Source: Acidovorax sp. GBBC 1281
GTDB lineage: Bacteria; Pseudomonadota; Gammaproteobacteria; Burkholderiales; Burkholderiaceae_C
Assembly: GCF_028473645.1 (NCBI RefSeq)
Contig: NZ_CP097269.1
Location: 5,479,501-5,543,500 of the forward strand
DNA length: 64,000 nt
Reading direction: 5' to 3'
The notes under the pieces were generated by a model, which saw nothing but the letters and a program-made list of their open reading frames with translations, did no database searches and was not told where the DNA came from. Every line of letters starts with the position of its first letter. The first letter of the stretch is position 1. Below, in pieces: positions 49,897 through 58,632 of the stretch. A program made the position numbers and the translations under genes.

Positions 49897-51033
49897 ATGC
49901 CGTCTGACGCGCACCCAACCCATGACTTCAGCGCCTTGGTGGCGGCCATTCGGCAAACCGATGCCGCGCTCGCCGCGCAGGCCAGCCGCGCCGTCAATGT
50001 CAGCTTGATGCTGCGCAACTGGTTCATCGGCCACTACATCGCAGAATTCGAACTCCAAGGGGCCGACCGGGCCCGCTATGGGGACAACCTCATCGCCGAA
50101 CTGGCCCGGGCTTTGCGCGCGCACGCCATCAGCAACCGCGGCAAACACCAGCTCTACGCTTACCTCGCCTTCTATCGCACCTACCCCCAGATTGTGCGGA
50201 CGGCGTCCGCACAATCTGCCCAAGTGCCTTCCGCCACCCTGTCGGACGCCAAAGTGCGGACAGCGCCCGCACTGTCTTCGACAGCCCCCGCAGTGGATGC
50301 GGATCGCCTCATCGGCGGCCTCTCCTATAGCCACCTGGAGCAACTGGTAGAGCTGTCCGACCCGCTGCAGCGCCGCTTCTACGAAGCCGAGGCCCTGCGC
50401 GGCCAATGGTCGGTGCGGGAACTCAAGCGCCAGATCGCCACGCAGTATTACGAACGCAGCAGCCTGTCCAGCGACAAGGATGCGCTGTCGGTCCATGCCC
50501 ATACCGCGGCGGAGAGGGCCACGCCTCAGCAGGTCATCCGCGACCCTTACATCTTTGAATTTCTCGGCCTCAAGCCTCAGGAGGCGGTGACGGAGGGCCA
50601 ATTGGAAGATGCACTGCTCGACAAGCTGCAGGCTTTCTTATTGGAACTAGGCCACGGCTTTTGCTATGAGGCACGCCAAAAGCGGCTGCTCATCGGAGGC
50701 GAGCATTTCTTCGTGGACTTGGTGTTCTACCACCGCATTCTCAAATGCCATGTGCTCATCGAGTTGAAAAACGATGCTTTCCGACACGAGCACCTGGGCC
50801 AGCTCAACGCCTATGTGAGCTATTACAAACGGCACGAGATGAGCGAAGGAGACCAGCCACCCATCGGCATCCTGCTGTGCACGCGCAAGAACACCGAACT
50901 GGTGCAATATGCCCTGGCCGATATGAGCAATCAGCTCTTCGTGTCGCGTTACCAAGTGCAATTGCCGGACAAGGAAGAAATGGCGGCCTTCCTACACAAG
51001 GCGGTCGAGGAACTGGGAGGCGCCAACGCATGA
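49897..51033 (+). CDS. yhcG: YhcG-type PDDEXK nuclease-domain protein (DUF1016)
   Basis: 378 residues. The N-terminal DUF1016 domain (VNVSLMLRNWFIGHYIAEFELQG, then LYAYLAFYRTYPQIV) is followed by a linker, SWSH-type SYSHLEQLVELSDPLQRRFYE, RGQWSVRELKRQI, and a C-terminal nuclease domain: GGEHFFVDLVFYHRILKCHVLIELKND, where D, E and K form the PDDEXK set, and FVSRYQVQLP at the end. The linker (about residues 95-130) contains an imperfect 20-residue repeat (IVRTASAQS / KVRTAPALS) whose DNA forms perfect hairpins. Codon use is less GC-biased than neighbours, suggesting transfer. The family is often linked to restriction or mobile elements, but this copy stands alone. Confidence 0.85.
   Translation: MPSDAHPTHDFSALVAAIRQTDAALAAQASRAVNVSLMLRNWFIGHYIAEFELQGADRARYGDNLIAELARALRAHAISNRGKHQLYAYLAFYRTYPQIVRTASAQSAQVPSATLSDAKVRTAPALSSTAPAVDADRLIGGLSYSHLEQLVELSDPLQRRFYEAEALRGQWSVRELKRQIATQYYERSSLSSDKDALSVHAHTAAERATPQQVIRDPYIFEFLGLKPQEAVTEGQLEDALLDKLQAFLLELGHGFCYEARQKRLLIGGEHFFVDLVFYHRILKCHVLIELKNDAFRHEHLGQLNAYVSYYKRHEMSEGDQPPIGILLCTRKNTELVQYALADMSNQLFVSRYQVQLPDKEEMAAFLHKAVEELGGANA
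50188..50218. repeat. Perfect 14-bp inverted repeat inside yhcG
   Basis: cagattgtgcggac (50188-50201) and gtccgcacaatctg (50205-50218) pair exactly around ggc. It lies in the linker-coding part of the gene. The core gtgcggac occurs again exactly 60 bases later at 50254. Confidence 0.85.
50253..50273. repeat. Second, shorter hairpin inside yhcG
   Basis: agtgcgg (50253-50259) and ccgcact (50267-50273) pair exactly around a seven-base loop. It repeats the gtgcggac core of the first hairpin 60 bases (20 codons) downstream. Confidence 0.7.
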
Positions 51034-51118
51034 GTGCGCTCCACCCTCCGCTTTTTGACGGCCGATCTCGCTCCACGGGCCCTGCGACGGAGTCCGTGTT
51101 TTGAATGAACCTCCACCT

Positions 51119-51129
51119 CCCCCCCCCCC
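51119..51129 (+). repeat. C11 homopolymer immediately before the aldo/keto reductase start
   Basis: Eleven consecutive C residues run right up to ATG 51130. No Shine-Dalgarno sequence is visible beyond it. Length change here would alter spacing of any upstream initiation signal. Confidence 0.85.
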
Positions 51130-52140
51130 ATGACCATGCCACCCCGCTCCCTCGGCCCCTTCCAGGTCCACCCCATCGGCCTGGGCTGCATGAACCTCAG
51201 CCATGCCTACGGCGTGCCGGCCTCGCGCGAGCAGGCCGAGCGGGTGCTGCTCACCGCGCTCGACGAGGGCGTGACGCTGTTCGACACCGCGGCGCTCTAC
51301 GGCTTCGGGGCCAACGAGACGCTGGTGGGCGAGATCCTCGCGCCGCACCGCCAGCGCATCACGCTGGCGAGCAAGTGCGGCATGCAGGGCGTGGACGCGA
51401 ACGGCGACGGTAAGCTGGTGCGCGTGATCGATGGCCGCCCCGCCACCTTGCGCGCGACCTGCGAGGCCAGCCTGCGCCGGCTGCGCACGGACGTGATCGA
51501 CCTGTACTACCTGCACCGCTGGGACCGGCGCGTGCCCATCGAAGACAGCGTGGGCACGCTGGGCGACCTGGTGCGCGAGGGCAAGATCCGCGGCGTGGGC
51601 CTGTCGGAGGTGTCGGCCGCCACGCTGCGCCGCGCGCATGCCGAGTACCCCATCACCGCGCTGCAGACCGAATATTCGCTGTGCACGCGCAACCCCGAGA
51701 TCGCCGTGCTGCAGGCCTGCCGCGAGCTGGGCACGGCGTTCGTGGCGTTCAGCCCGCTGGCGCGGGGCTTTCTGGGCGGCGCGCTGCGCGATGTGTCCAC
51801 GCTGGCGCCGGGCGACATCCGCCGCACGATGCCCCGCTTCGCGCCAGAGGCCTACGCGGCCAACCTGCGGCTGCTGGGCGCCTACGAAGCCCTCGCCCGC
51901 GAGGCCGGCTGCACGCCCGCGCAGCTGGCCCTGGCCTGGCTGCTGGCGCAGGGGCCGGAGATCATTCCGATTCCCGGCACCACGAGCGTGGCGCACCTGC
52001 GCGACGACCTGGGCGCGGCGGATGTGCGACTGCCGCCCGAACTGCTGGCGCAGCTCGATGCGCTCGTCCATGACCGCGCCATGGCGGGCGACCGCTACCC
52101 GCCCCAGGCACAGGCCGAGGTGGATACCGAAGCGTTCTGA
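51130..52140 (+). CDS. Aldo/keto reductase
   Basis: 336 residues in a TIM barrel. The catalytic tetrad is visible: Asp in LFDTAALYG with Tyr in the same motif, Lys in LASKCG and His in LYYLHRWD. LGCMNLSHAYG and the NADPH-binding GTTSVAHLRDDL near the C-terminus fit the AKR11-13-like group. ATG 51130 or ATG 51136 (MPPRS) could be used; the C11 tract abuts the first. A dispersed repeat follows the stop. Substrate unknown; small carbonyls are likely. Confidence 0.9.
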   Translation: MTMPPRSLGPFQVHPIGLGCMNLSHAYGVPASREQAERVLLTALDEGVTLFDTAALYGFGANETLVGEILAPHRQRITLASKCGMQGVDANGDGKLVRVIDGRPATLRATCEASLRRLRTDVIDLYYLHRWDRRVPIEDSVGTLGDLVREGKIRGVGLSEVSAATLRRAHAEYPITALQTEYSLCTRNPEIAVLQACRELGTAFVAFSPLARGFLGGALRDVSTLAPGDIRRTMPRFAPEAYAANLRLLGAYEALAREAGCTPAQLALAWLLAQGPEIIPIPGTTSVAHLRDDLGAADVRLPPELLAQLDALVHDRAMAGDRYPPQAQAEVDTEAF

Positions 52141-52150
52141 GCCTCAAAGC

Positions 52151-52186
52151 ACATTGCTACGATTTTAATAGCAATATGCCCTAGTG
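52151..52186. repeat. Dispersed Comamonadaceae-type hairpin element, copy B
   Basis: attgcta (52153-52159) and tagcaat (52169-52175) form a seven-base stem with a nine-base A/T-rich loop; atgcccta (52176-52183) follows. It matches copy A in opposite orientation and sits after the aldo/keto reductase stop, facing the convergent MFS gene. Confidence 0.7.
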
Positions 52187-52240
52187 GAATCTGCCCTGGA
52201 GCCCTGAAAGGCTCGGAACCCTTCCTGCTGGCGCCCCGCG

Positions 52241-53527
52241 TCAGGCGGCCATGGGCCGGGCCGCGCGGGCCCGGGCCGCCACACCCGCACCGACCACGCC
52301 GGCCGAGGCCACGCCCAGCACCAGCGCCGCGGCCGATCCGTAGAAGATCCCGTGCGCCGCGCCGCGGTCCAGCAGTGCGCCGAAGATCGGGGCTGCCACG
52401 CAAAAGCCCAGGTCCAGGCCCGAATACACCGTGCCATAGACCCGGCCCGTCGCCCCGGGGGGCGCGGCCCGCTTGATGAGCATGTCGCGCGAGGGGCCCG
52501 CCAGGCCCGTTCCCAGGCCCGCGATGGCGGCGAACGCCACGGCGCCCATGCCGGGCAGCCAGCCGGTGCCCACCAGCAGCAGCAGCACGCCGGTGGCCAG
52601 CAGGCACACGGTGATGATGCCCTCCAGCCGCGCCACGCGGCCGGCGAGAAAGCCGCCCACCACCATGCCGGCGGCGCCGCACAGCATGTAGCCCGTGACC
52701 ACCATGGAGGTCACCGCCAGCGGCAGGCCGTACATCTGCTGCAGCGCGGGGCTGGCGAAGCTCTGGATGGCGCTCAGGGCGCAGGTGGTCCAGAAGAAGA
52801 ACGAGAAGCACAGCCACACCGAGGGCAGCTTGAGGAAGGCCATGGGGTGCTCGGCCACGGCCGCAGCGCCCGGCGCGCCGGCGGTGCCGGGCTTGGGCGC
52901 GTGGGCCCAGGCGCCCTGCCGGTCATCGAGCGCGTCGCGCTGCCACACCATGACGGCCAGCACCACCGCCGCCAGCGCGGCCCCGCACAGGCAGGCGGTG
53001 CGCCACGATCCGGTGGCTGCGGCAATGCCGGCCATGAAGACCGGCGCCGTGGCCCAGCCCAGGTTGCCCGAGATACCGTGCACCGAGAAGCCGTGGCCCA
53101 GGCGCTGCGGCGACACGCGCTTGTTCAGGATGGTGAAGTCCACCGGATGGAAGGGCGCATTGCCCAGCCCCGCCAGCGCCGCCGCCAGCATCAGCCCCGC
53201 ATAGCCCTGGGCCGTGCCGGCCACGAGGCCCGCCACGGCGAAGCTGGAGAGCGCGAAGAACAGGATGGGGCGCGCGCCCACCCGGTCCACCAGAAAGCCC
53301 GACAGCGCCTGGCCCACGCCCGAGATCACGAAGAACACCGACACCAGCAGCCCCAGCTCCGAGTAGTTGAAGCCGAACTCCGCGATCAGGAACGGAAACA
53401 GCGGCGGCAGCAGCATGTGAAAGAAATGCGAGGAGCCGTGGGCCAGGCCGATGAGGCCGATGGTGCGGGCGTCCTGGCGCAGCGTGCCGGCGGGCGCTGC
53501 GGGGTGGGGGGATGCGGTGGAGGTCAT
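52241..53527 (-). CDS. MFS transporter
   Basis: 428 residues, 12 helices. HGSSHFFHMLLPPLFPFLIAEFGFNYSELG and DRVGARPILFFAL, then GISGNLGWATAPVF, fit the large group of MFS carriers often called FSR-like or YNFM. The central loop is long (about residues 195-225). It is divergent from an AraC-type regulator gene starting 65 bases away, which probably controls it; such pairs often export drugs or metabolites. ATG 53527 was taken over the in-frame upstream codon. Confidence 0.85.
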   Translation of the reverse strand: MTSTASPHPAAPAGTLRQDARTIGLIGLAHGSSHFFHMLLPPLFPFLIAEFGFNYSELGLLVSVFFVISGVGQALSGFLVDRVGARPILFFALSSFAVAGLVAGTAQGYAGLMLAAALAGLGNAPFHPVDFTILNKRVSPQRLGHGFSVHGISGNLGWATAPVFMAGIAAATGSWRTACLCGAALAAVVLAVMVWQRDALDDRQGAWAHAPKPGTAGAPGAAAVAEHPMAFLKLPSVWLCFSFFFWTTCALSAIQSFASPALQQMYGLPLAVTSMVVTGYMLCGAAGMVVGGFLAGRVARLEGIITVCLLATGVLLLLVGTGWLPGMGAVAFAAIAGLGTGLAGPSRDMLIKRAAPPGATGRVYGTVYSGLDLGFCVAAPIFGALLDRGAAHGIFYGSAAALVLGVASAGVVGAGVAARARAARPMAA

Positions 53528-53592
53528 GGCAGCGATCTTAGGCAGCGGCGCGGCGGCAGGTTGACGATAGACTGCCAACTTCTGTCGCGATC

Positions 53593-54519
53593 ATGCCAAG
53601 CACTGCCCATTCCACTCCCGCGCCGGCCCCCAGCGCCGCACCGCGCCCGCGCCGCGCGGTGTCGTACGTCAGCTCGCTCACGCCCGACCTGTTCGTGCCC
53701 GCCGGCACGCGCCCGGTGCGCGCCAAGGCCCGCTGGCTGCCCGCCGACACGCAGGTGCTGCCCCACCGCCACCCGTGGGCGCAGGTGGCGATCTCGACCA
53801 CGGGCGTGATCCGCCTCACCGCCGCGCAGGGCACCTACATCGTGCCGCCCTCGCGCGCGCTGTGGATTCCGCCCGGCGTGGAGCATGCCGTGACCATGGT
53901 GCAGGACGCCGACCTGCGCACGCTCTACTTCCACCAGCCGCGCGGGCGCTGCGGGCCGGGCGTGCCCATCGGCGCGGCGCGCGCGGACGACGCGGCCTGG
54001 CGCCAGTGCCGCGTGCTGGAGGTGTCGCCGCTGCTGCGCGCCCTGGTGTGCGAGATGCCCTCCGAGCCCGACGACAGCGCCACGCCCCCGACGCCCGAGC
54101 TGCTGCGGCGCGAGCGCCACCTGAGCGCCCTGATCTGCGAGGAGCTGCGCCGCGCCGCCGCCCTGCGCCTGGGCGTGGATCTGCCGCGCGACAAGCGCCT
54201 GCTGCACCTGTGCGAGGCCGTGCTGGCCGACCCCACGCGCCACGAGGCCCTGGAGGACTGGGCGCGCGACACCGGCGCCAGCCCGCGCACCGTGGCGCGG
54301 CTGTTCCGCGCCGAGCTGGGCAGCACCTTCACGCAGTGGCGCCAGCAGGTGATCCTGGCCAAGGCGGTGGCGCTGGCTGCCGAGCGCCTGCCCGTGGGGC
54401 AGATCGCGGCCGAGCTGGGCTACAGCGCCAGCGCCTTCAGCGCCATGGTGCGGCGGGCGGTAGGCATGCCCCCGGCCCGCTTTCTGGGCCTGCAGTCGCC
54501 CGCGGGCCTGGGCCCGTAG
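53593..54519 (+). CDS. AraC-family regulator with N-terminal cupin
   Basis: 308 residues. A cupin (HRHPWAQVAISTTGVIRL, WIPPGVEHAVTM) senses ligand; the C-terminal part has two HTH units (LEDWARDTGASPRTVARLFRAELG and VGQIAAELGYSASAFSAMVRRAVGMPPARF). This layout, with LYFHQPRGRC between, is the RhaS/ YdhX-like group that often represses or activates adjacent MFS genes. It is divergent from the MFS transporter gene. Confidence 0.88.
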   Translation: MPSTAHSTPAPAPSAAPRPRRAVSYVSSLTPDLFVPAGTRPVRAKARWLPADTQVLPHRHPWAQVAISTTGVIRLTAAQGTYIVPPSRALWIPPGVEHAVTMVQDADLRTLYFHQPRGRCGPGVPIGAARADDAAWRQCRVLEVSPLLRALVCEMPSEPDDSATPPTPELLRRERHLSALICEELRRAAALRLGVDLPRDKRLLHLCEAVLADPTRHEALEDWARDTGASPRTVARLFRAELGSTFTQWRQQVILAKAVALAAERLPVGQIAAELGYSASAFSAMVRRAVGMPPARFLGLQSPAGLGP

Positions 54520-54537
54520 CGCCCCGCGCGCGATCGA

Positions 54538-55446
54538 TCAGCCCACGGGGCCGCGCGATCGCTGACCCTCGGCCAGCAGCCACTCGCGAAACGCCGCGAA
54601 CGCCGGCAGCTTGAGCCGCCCCGGGTGGTAGCACAGGTAGTGGCCCTGGTCGATGGCCACGGGCTCGCCGCAGGGGCTCACCAACGCCCCCTCGGCCAGT
54701 TCCTCCTGCACCAGCACCCAGGGGACCAGGCCGATGCCCAGGCCCGCGAGCGCGGCCTGGATGAGCGGGGCGTACTGCGCAAAGCGCGGCCCCGCCGCCG
54801 TGTGCGCCGCGGCCACCCCGTGCTGCGCGGCCCACTGGCGCCAGGCGGTGGGCGCGTTCTCGTGGTGCAGCAGGGTGTGCCCCAGCAGGTCCTCGGGCCG
54901 GGCGATGCGGTGGTGCGCGTCCACCAGCGTGCGCGCCGCCACCAGCACGAATTCGCGCCCCGCGATGTATTCGGACACCACGCCGGGCCAGCCGTCCGGC
55001 CCGTAGCGGATGGCCGCGTCCACGCCGGGCGGCATGCCGTCGGTGGGCTCCAGGTGGCGGCTGAAGCTCAGGGTGACCTGGCGGCTTTGCTGGCGAAAGG
55101 CCGGCAGCCGGGGGATCAGCCACTTGGTGAGGAAGGTGGGCACGCTGGCCAGCGTGAGCAGCCCCGCGCCCGCATCGCCCGCCCGGGCCTCGAAGGTGGC
55201 CGCCTCGATGGCGCGCAGCCCGCCCGCCACCTTCTGCCAATACACGTGGCCCTGGGGCGTGAGCTGCACGCCGCGCCCGCTTTTCTGCAGCAGCGGCCGG
55301 CCGATGAAGGCCTCCAGCCCGGCCACCTGCTTGCTGACCGCGCTCACCGTGACGCACAGCGCCTGCGCGGCCAGCGTGAGGCTTTCATACCGCGCCACGG
55401 CATCGAAGGCCAGCAGCTCCTGGATGGTGGGGCAGGTGCGCTTCAT
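54538..55446 (-). CDS. LysR-family regulator (GcvA-like)
   Basis: 302 residues. HTH: ELLAFDAVARYESLTLAAQALCVTVSAVSKQVAGLE. The effector domain has the GcvA-like VPTFLTKWLIPRLPAFRQ and the C-terminal LVPWVLVQEELAEGALV. It is divergent from the ABC transporter operon (first start at 55689), so it probably regulates that operon. The 240-base gap is A/T richer than the genes on either side. Confidence 0.87.
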   Translation of the reverse strand: MKRTCPTIQELLAFDAVARYESLTLAAQALCVTVSAVSKQVAGLEAFIGRPLLQKSGRGVQLTPQGHVYWQKVAGGLRAIEAATFEARAGDAGAGLLTLASVPTFLTKWLIPRLPAFRQQSRQVTLSFSRHLEPTDGMPPGVDAAIRYGPDGWPGVVSEYIAGREFVLVAARTLVDAHHRIARPEDLLGHTLLHHENAPTAWRQWAAQHGVAAAHTAAGPRFAQYAPLIQAALAGLGIGLVPWVLVQEELAEGALVSPCGEPVAIDQGHYLCYHPGRLKLPAFAAFREWLLAEGQRSRGPVG

Positions 55447-55688
55447 GCGGCCCCCTGGGCAACGCCCCGGCCGGCAATGCAGCCGGCCCGCATGACACGG
55501 ATGTGAAAAACACTTTCCTTTTTCTCAAGCAACGTCATCCAGGTTTCACCCATCGATGGCACCGTTATTCCTAGAATTTTGATGAACCTTCCACGCTGCC
55601 ATCGGCAATGTGGCGTTTCAGGAAAGTATGCCGGGTCGCCCGGTGCCCGCAAAGCCCCTCGCCCCGTCCCCTCCACCGGAGTCACCCC

Positions 55689-56456
55689 TTGGTCCGCGCC
55701 GCCGCCCTGCTCTACGCCGCCTACCTGCTGCTGCCCATCGCCCTGCTGCTGCTGGGCAGCGTGGGCGAGCGCTGGACGAACACGCTGCTGCCCACGGGCC
55801 TGACTGGCCGCTGGTACGCCGAACTGTGGGCCGACCCCGCGTTCCGCAAAGCCTTCGGCACCAGCCTGCTGGTGGCGCTGTCGGCCTGCGCCCTCAACAC
55901 GGTGCTGGCGCTGCCGCTGGCCCATGCGCTGTACCACGGCGCCCGCCGGGGCCGCGCCGGCATGGCGCGGCTGGTGAGCGCGCTGCCCATCGCCGTGCCG
56001 CCGGTCACGCTGGCGTTCGGCTACGTGATCGTGTTCAACACCGACGCCCTGCCCTGGCTGGGCTCGCTGCCGCTGCTGATCGCCGCGCACGCCGTCGCCA
56101 CCCTGCCCTACCTCACCCAGACGCTGCTGGCCGACCTGCGCCACCAGGACCTGGCCCGGCTGGAGGCCGCCGCCGCCACGCTGGGTGCCTCGGGCTGGCG
56201 CCAGTTCACCACCGTGGTGCTGCCCAGCCTGCGCCAGAGCCTGCTCAGCGGGCTGGTGATGGTGGCGGCGCTGTCGGTGGGCGAGTTCAACCTGTCCAAC
56301 CTGCTGGCGGGCTTCCAGAGCCGCACGTACCCGGTGCTGCTGCTGCAGGCCTTCTACGGCGCCACCGGCTTCGCCTGCGCGGCCACGGTGGTGCTGCTGG
56401 TGCTGGCGGGTTCGGCGGCGCTCTTTTCCTCGTCCCTCGTGAAACACCGCCCATGA
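55689..56456 (+). CDS. ABC transporter permease (spermidine/phosphonate-type), TTG start
   Basis: 255 residues, six membrane helices. LEAAAATLGASGWRQFTTVVLPSLRQ is the EAA loop of the PotB/PhnU/FbpB class. I choose TTG 55689 because ACCGGAG lies eight bases upstream and the first helix (LLYAAYLLLPIALLLLGS) starts a few residues after it; the frame runs upstream to 55608 without membrane character. It is first in the operon; its stop overlaps the next ATG (ATGA). Its partner permease is at 58633. Confidence 0.85.
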   Translation: MVRAAALLYAAYLLLPIALLLLGSVGERWTNTLLPTGLTGRWYAELWADPAFRKAFGTSLLVALSACALNTVLALPLAHALYHGARRGRAGMARLVSALPIAVPPVTLAFGYVIVFNTDALPWLGSLPLLIAAHAVATLPYLTQTLLADLRHQDLARLEAAAATLGASGWRQFTTVVLPSLRQSLLSGLVMVAALSVGEFNLSNLLAGFQSRTYPVLLLQAFYGATGFACAATVVLLVLAGSAALFSSSLVKHRP

Positions 56457-57484
56457 GCCTCGTTCTCCAAGACGTCCACTACCGCTACCCGGACAGCCCG
56501 CACGGGCTGCACGGCGTGTCCCTGGAGGTCGCCACCGGCGAGCTGGTGGCGGTCATCGGCCCGAGCGGATCGGGCAAGTCCACGCTGCTGCAGCTCGTCG
56601 CGGGCCTGCAGGGCGCGGGCCATGGTGGGCGCATCCTGCTGGCCGGCGAGGACCTCGCCCACACGCCGGTGCACCGCCGCGGCATCGGCATGGTGTTCCA
56701 GAACTACGCGCTGTTCCCGCACCTGCCGGTGATCGACAACGTGGCCTACGGCCTGCACATGCGCGGCGTGCCAGCCCCCGAACGCCGGCGCCGCGCGCTG
56801 GCGCTGCTGGAGACGGTGGGCCTGGCCGACCGCGCCGCGCACCCGGTGGCGCGGCTGTCGGGCGGCCAGCAGCAGCGCGTGGCCCTGGCCCGCGCGCTGG
56901 CCATCGACCCGCGCGCGCTGCTGCTGGACGAGCCGCTGTCCGCCCTGGACGCCAGCGTGCGCGGCCACCTGCGCGACGAGATCCGCCAGCTGCAGCGGCG
57001 CTTCGGCGCGACCACGCTGCTGGTCACGCACGACCAGGAAGAGGCCCTGGCCATGGCCGACCGCGTGGCCCTGCTGCAGGACGGGCGCCTGCTGCAGTTC
57101 GCCACGCCGCGCCAGCTCTACGAGGCGCCCGCCAGCCGCGCGGTGGCGCGGTTCGTGGGCCTGTCCACCGTCTGGCCCGCCACCGTGGCGGGGCCGGACC
57201 GCATCGACCTGGGCTTCGCGACGCTCTGCACGCCCACCGGCCCGCGCGCCCCGGGCCAGGCCGTGCACGCCCTGGTGCGCCCCGAGCACGTGCGGCCCGA
57301 CCCGGCCCCGCGCGCCGTCAACCGACTGGAGGGGCGGACCGGCGCGCTGCGCTACCTGGGCAGCACCACGCGCTACGACTTCGCGGTGCCCGGCGCGCCC
57401 ACGCCGCTGCTGGCCGAGTCGCCGCAGCCGGCCCAGGCCGTCGTCGCCATCGCGCCCGAGCACATCCGCCTGCTGGACGACTGA
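56453..57484 (+). CDS. ABC transporter ATP-binding protein (PotA/FbpC-like)
   Basis: 343 residues. Walker A GPSGSGKST, signature LSGGQQQR, Walker B ALLLDEPLSALDASVR and the switch LVTHDQEEALAMADRV are intact. The C-terminal TOBE-like domain (VHALVRPEHVRPD, then AIAPEHIRLL) matches importers of iron, polyamine, phosphonate or thiamine. It is coupled to the upstream permease by ATGA. Confidence 0.92.
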   Translation: MSLVLQDVHYRYPDSPHGLHGVSLEVATGELVAVIGPSGSGKSTLLQLVAGLQGAGHGGRILLAGEDLAHTPVHRRGIGMVFQNYALFPHLPVIDNVAYGLHMRGVPAPERRRRALALLETVGLADRAAHPVARLSGGQQQRVALARALAIDPRALLLDEPLSALDASVRGHLRDEIRQLQRRFGATTLLVTHDQEEALAMADRVALLQDGRLLQFATPRQLYEAPASRAVARFVGLSTVWPATVAGPDRIDLGFATLCTPTGPRAPGQAVHALVRPEHVRPDPAPRAVNRLEGRTGALRYLGSTTRYDFAVPGAPTPLLAESPQPAQAVVAIAPEHIRLLDD

Positions 57485-57550
57485 CCGCACGGCGCTGCCC
57501 GCCCCCATCCGATTCCCCGCATTCCCACCGACCCTTTCGGAGATTTCCCC

Positions 57551-58627
57551 ATGCAACGCAGACAACTCATCCAGGCCGCCGGCGCCCTGCCACTGGCCGC
57601 CCTCGCGCCCGCCGCCTTCTCGTTCGACGGCCCCGAGCTGTACGCCGGCGAGAAGGCGCTCTACCAGGCCGCGCAGAAAGAGGGCCTGTGCGTGTCGTTC
57701 GACACCGGCCCCGAATGGGCGAACTGGAAGGCGCTGTTTCGCGAGTTCAAGAAGCGCTACCCCGAGATCGAACTGACCTACAACGACATCGGCTCGGCCG
57801 CCACCGTGCTGGCGCTGGAGAAGACCCGCCGCCGCCCCCAGGCCGACACCGCCTACTACTTCGCGGCCTCGGCCGTGGACGCCGCCGCCAAGGACGTGGT
57901 GGCCCCGTTCAAGCCGGTGAACTTCGAGCACCTGCCGCCGGTGTTCCGCGAGGCCGAAGGCCGCTGGTTCACCATCCACACGCTCAACATCGCCTTCCTG
58001 GTGAACCGCCAGCTCGTGAAGACCGTGCCCACCGGCTGGGCCGACCTGCTGCGGCCCGAGTACCGCAACGCCGTGGTGTACCTGGACCCGCGCACCGCCG
58101 GCGTGGGCCAGGTGGTGGCGTTCGCCGCCGCCTACGCCATGGGCGGCAGCGTGGACGACGTCAAGCCCGGCACCGACTACCTGGGCCGCCTGCATGCGGC
58201 CGGCAACGTGCTGCGCGTGGAGGGCACCACGCCGTACGCCAAGTTCCTCAAGGGCGAGATCCCCATCTGGATCGGCTACGAGAACGACGGCCTCAAGGCC
58301 AAGCACGTGGACGGCATGGGCGATGCGCTGGAGGTGGTGATCCCCCGCGAGGCCAGCGTGGCCGCGCCCTATGCCATCAGCCTCGTCAAGAACGGCCCCA
58401 ACCCCAACGCCGGCAAGCTGTGGCTGAACTTCACCATGAGCCAGGCCGGCCAGGCGCTGTTCGCCCAGGGCTTCGTGCGCCCCGCCGTGCCGGGCGTGCC
58501 GCTGGCCGCCGACATCGCCGCGAAGATGCCCGCCGCGCCGCAGATCCGCCCACTGGACGTGGTGAAGGCCTCCGCGCGCAAGGCCGAGGTGGACCGCCTC
58601 TGGGCCGAGGCCACCGTGGGCCGCTGA
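57551..58627 (+). CDS. ABC transporter extracellular binding protein (family 1)
   Basis: 358 residues. The N-terminus MQRRQLIQAAGALPLAALAPAAFS is a signal peptide of the RR/Tat-like type. The fold fits family 1 receptors for ferric ion, thiamine, phosphonate or polyamine (LFREFKKRYPEIELTYNDIGSAATVLALEK, YAKFLKGEIPIWIGYENDG, NAGKLWLNFTMSQAGQALFAQ). The ligand is undecided. CGGAGA lies upstream of the ATG. Third gene of the operon. Confidence 0.87.
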   Translation: MQRRQLIQAAGALPLAALAPAAFSFDGPELYAGEKALYQAAQKEGLCVSFDTGPEWANWKALFREFKKRYPEIELTYNDIGSAATVLALEKTRRRPQADTAYYFAASAVDAAAKDVVAPFKPVNFEHLPPVFREAEGRWFTIHTLNIAFLVNRQLVKTVPTGWADLLRPEYRNAVVYLDPRTAGVGQVVAFAAAYAMGGSVDDVKPGTDYLGRLHAAGNVLRVEGTTPYAKFLKGEIPIWIGYENDGLKAKHVDGMGDALEVVIPREASVAAPYAISLVKNGPNPNAGKLWLNFTMSQAGQALFAQGFVRPAVPGVPLAADIAAKMPAAPQIRPLDVVKASARKAEVDRLWAEATVGR

Positions 58628-58632
58628 ACGCC

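Noticed and set aside
49897..51033. YhcG-type gene as part of a restriction or defence island
   Set aside because: No methylase, specificity subunit, helicase or other defence gene lies on either side; its neighbours are metabolic.
56354..58306. A 650-codon minus-strand frame opposite the ABC transporter genes
   Set aside because: Antisense of Walker-motif and binding-protein genes; composition typical of shadows.
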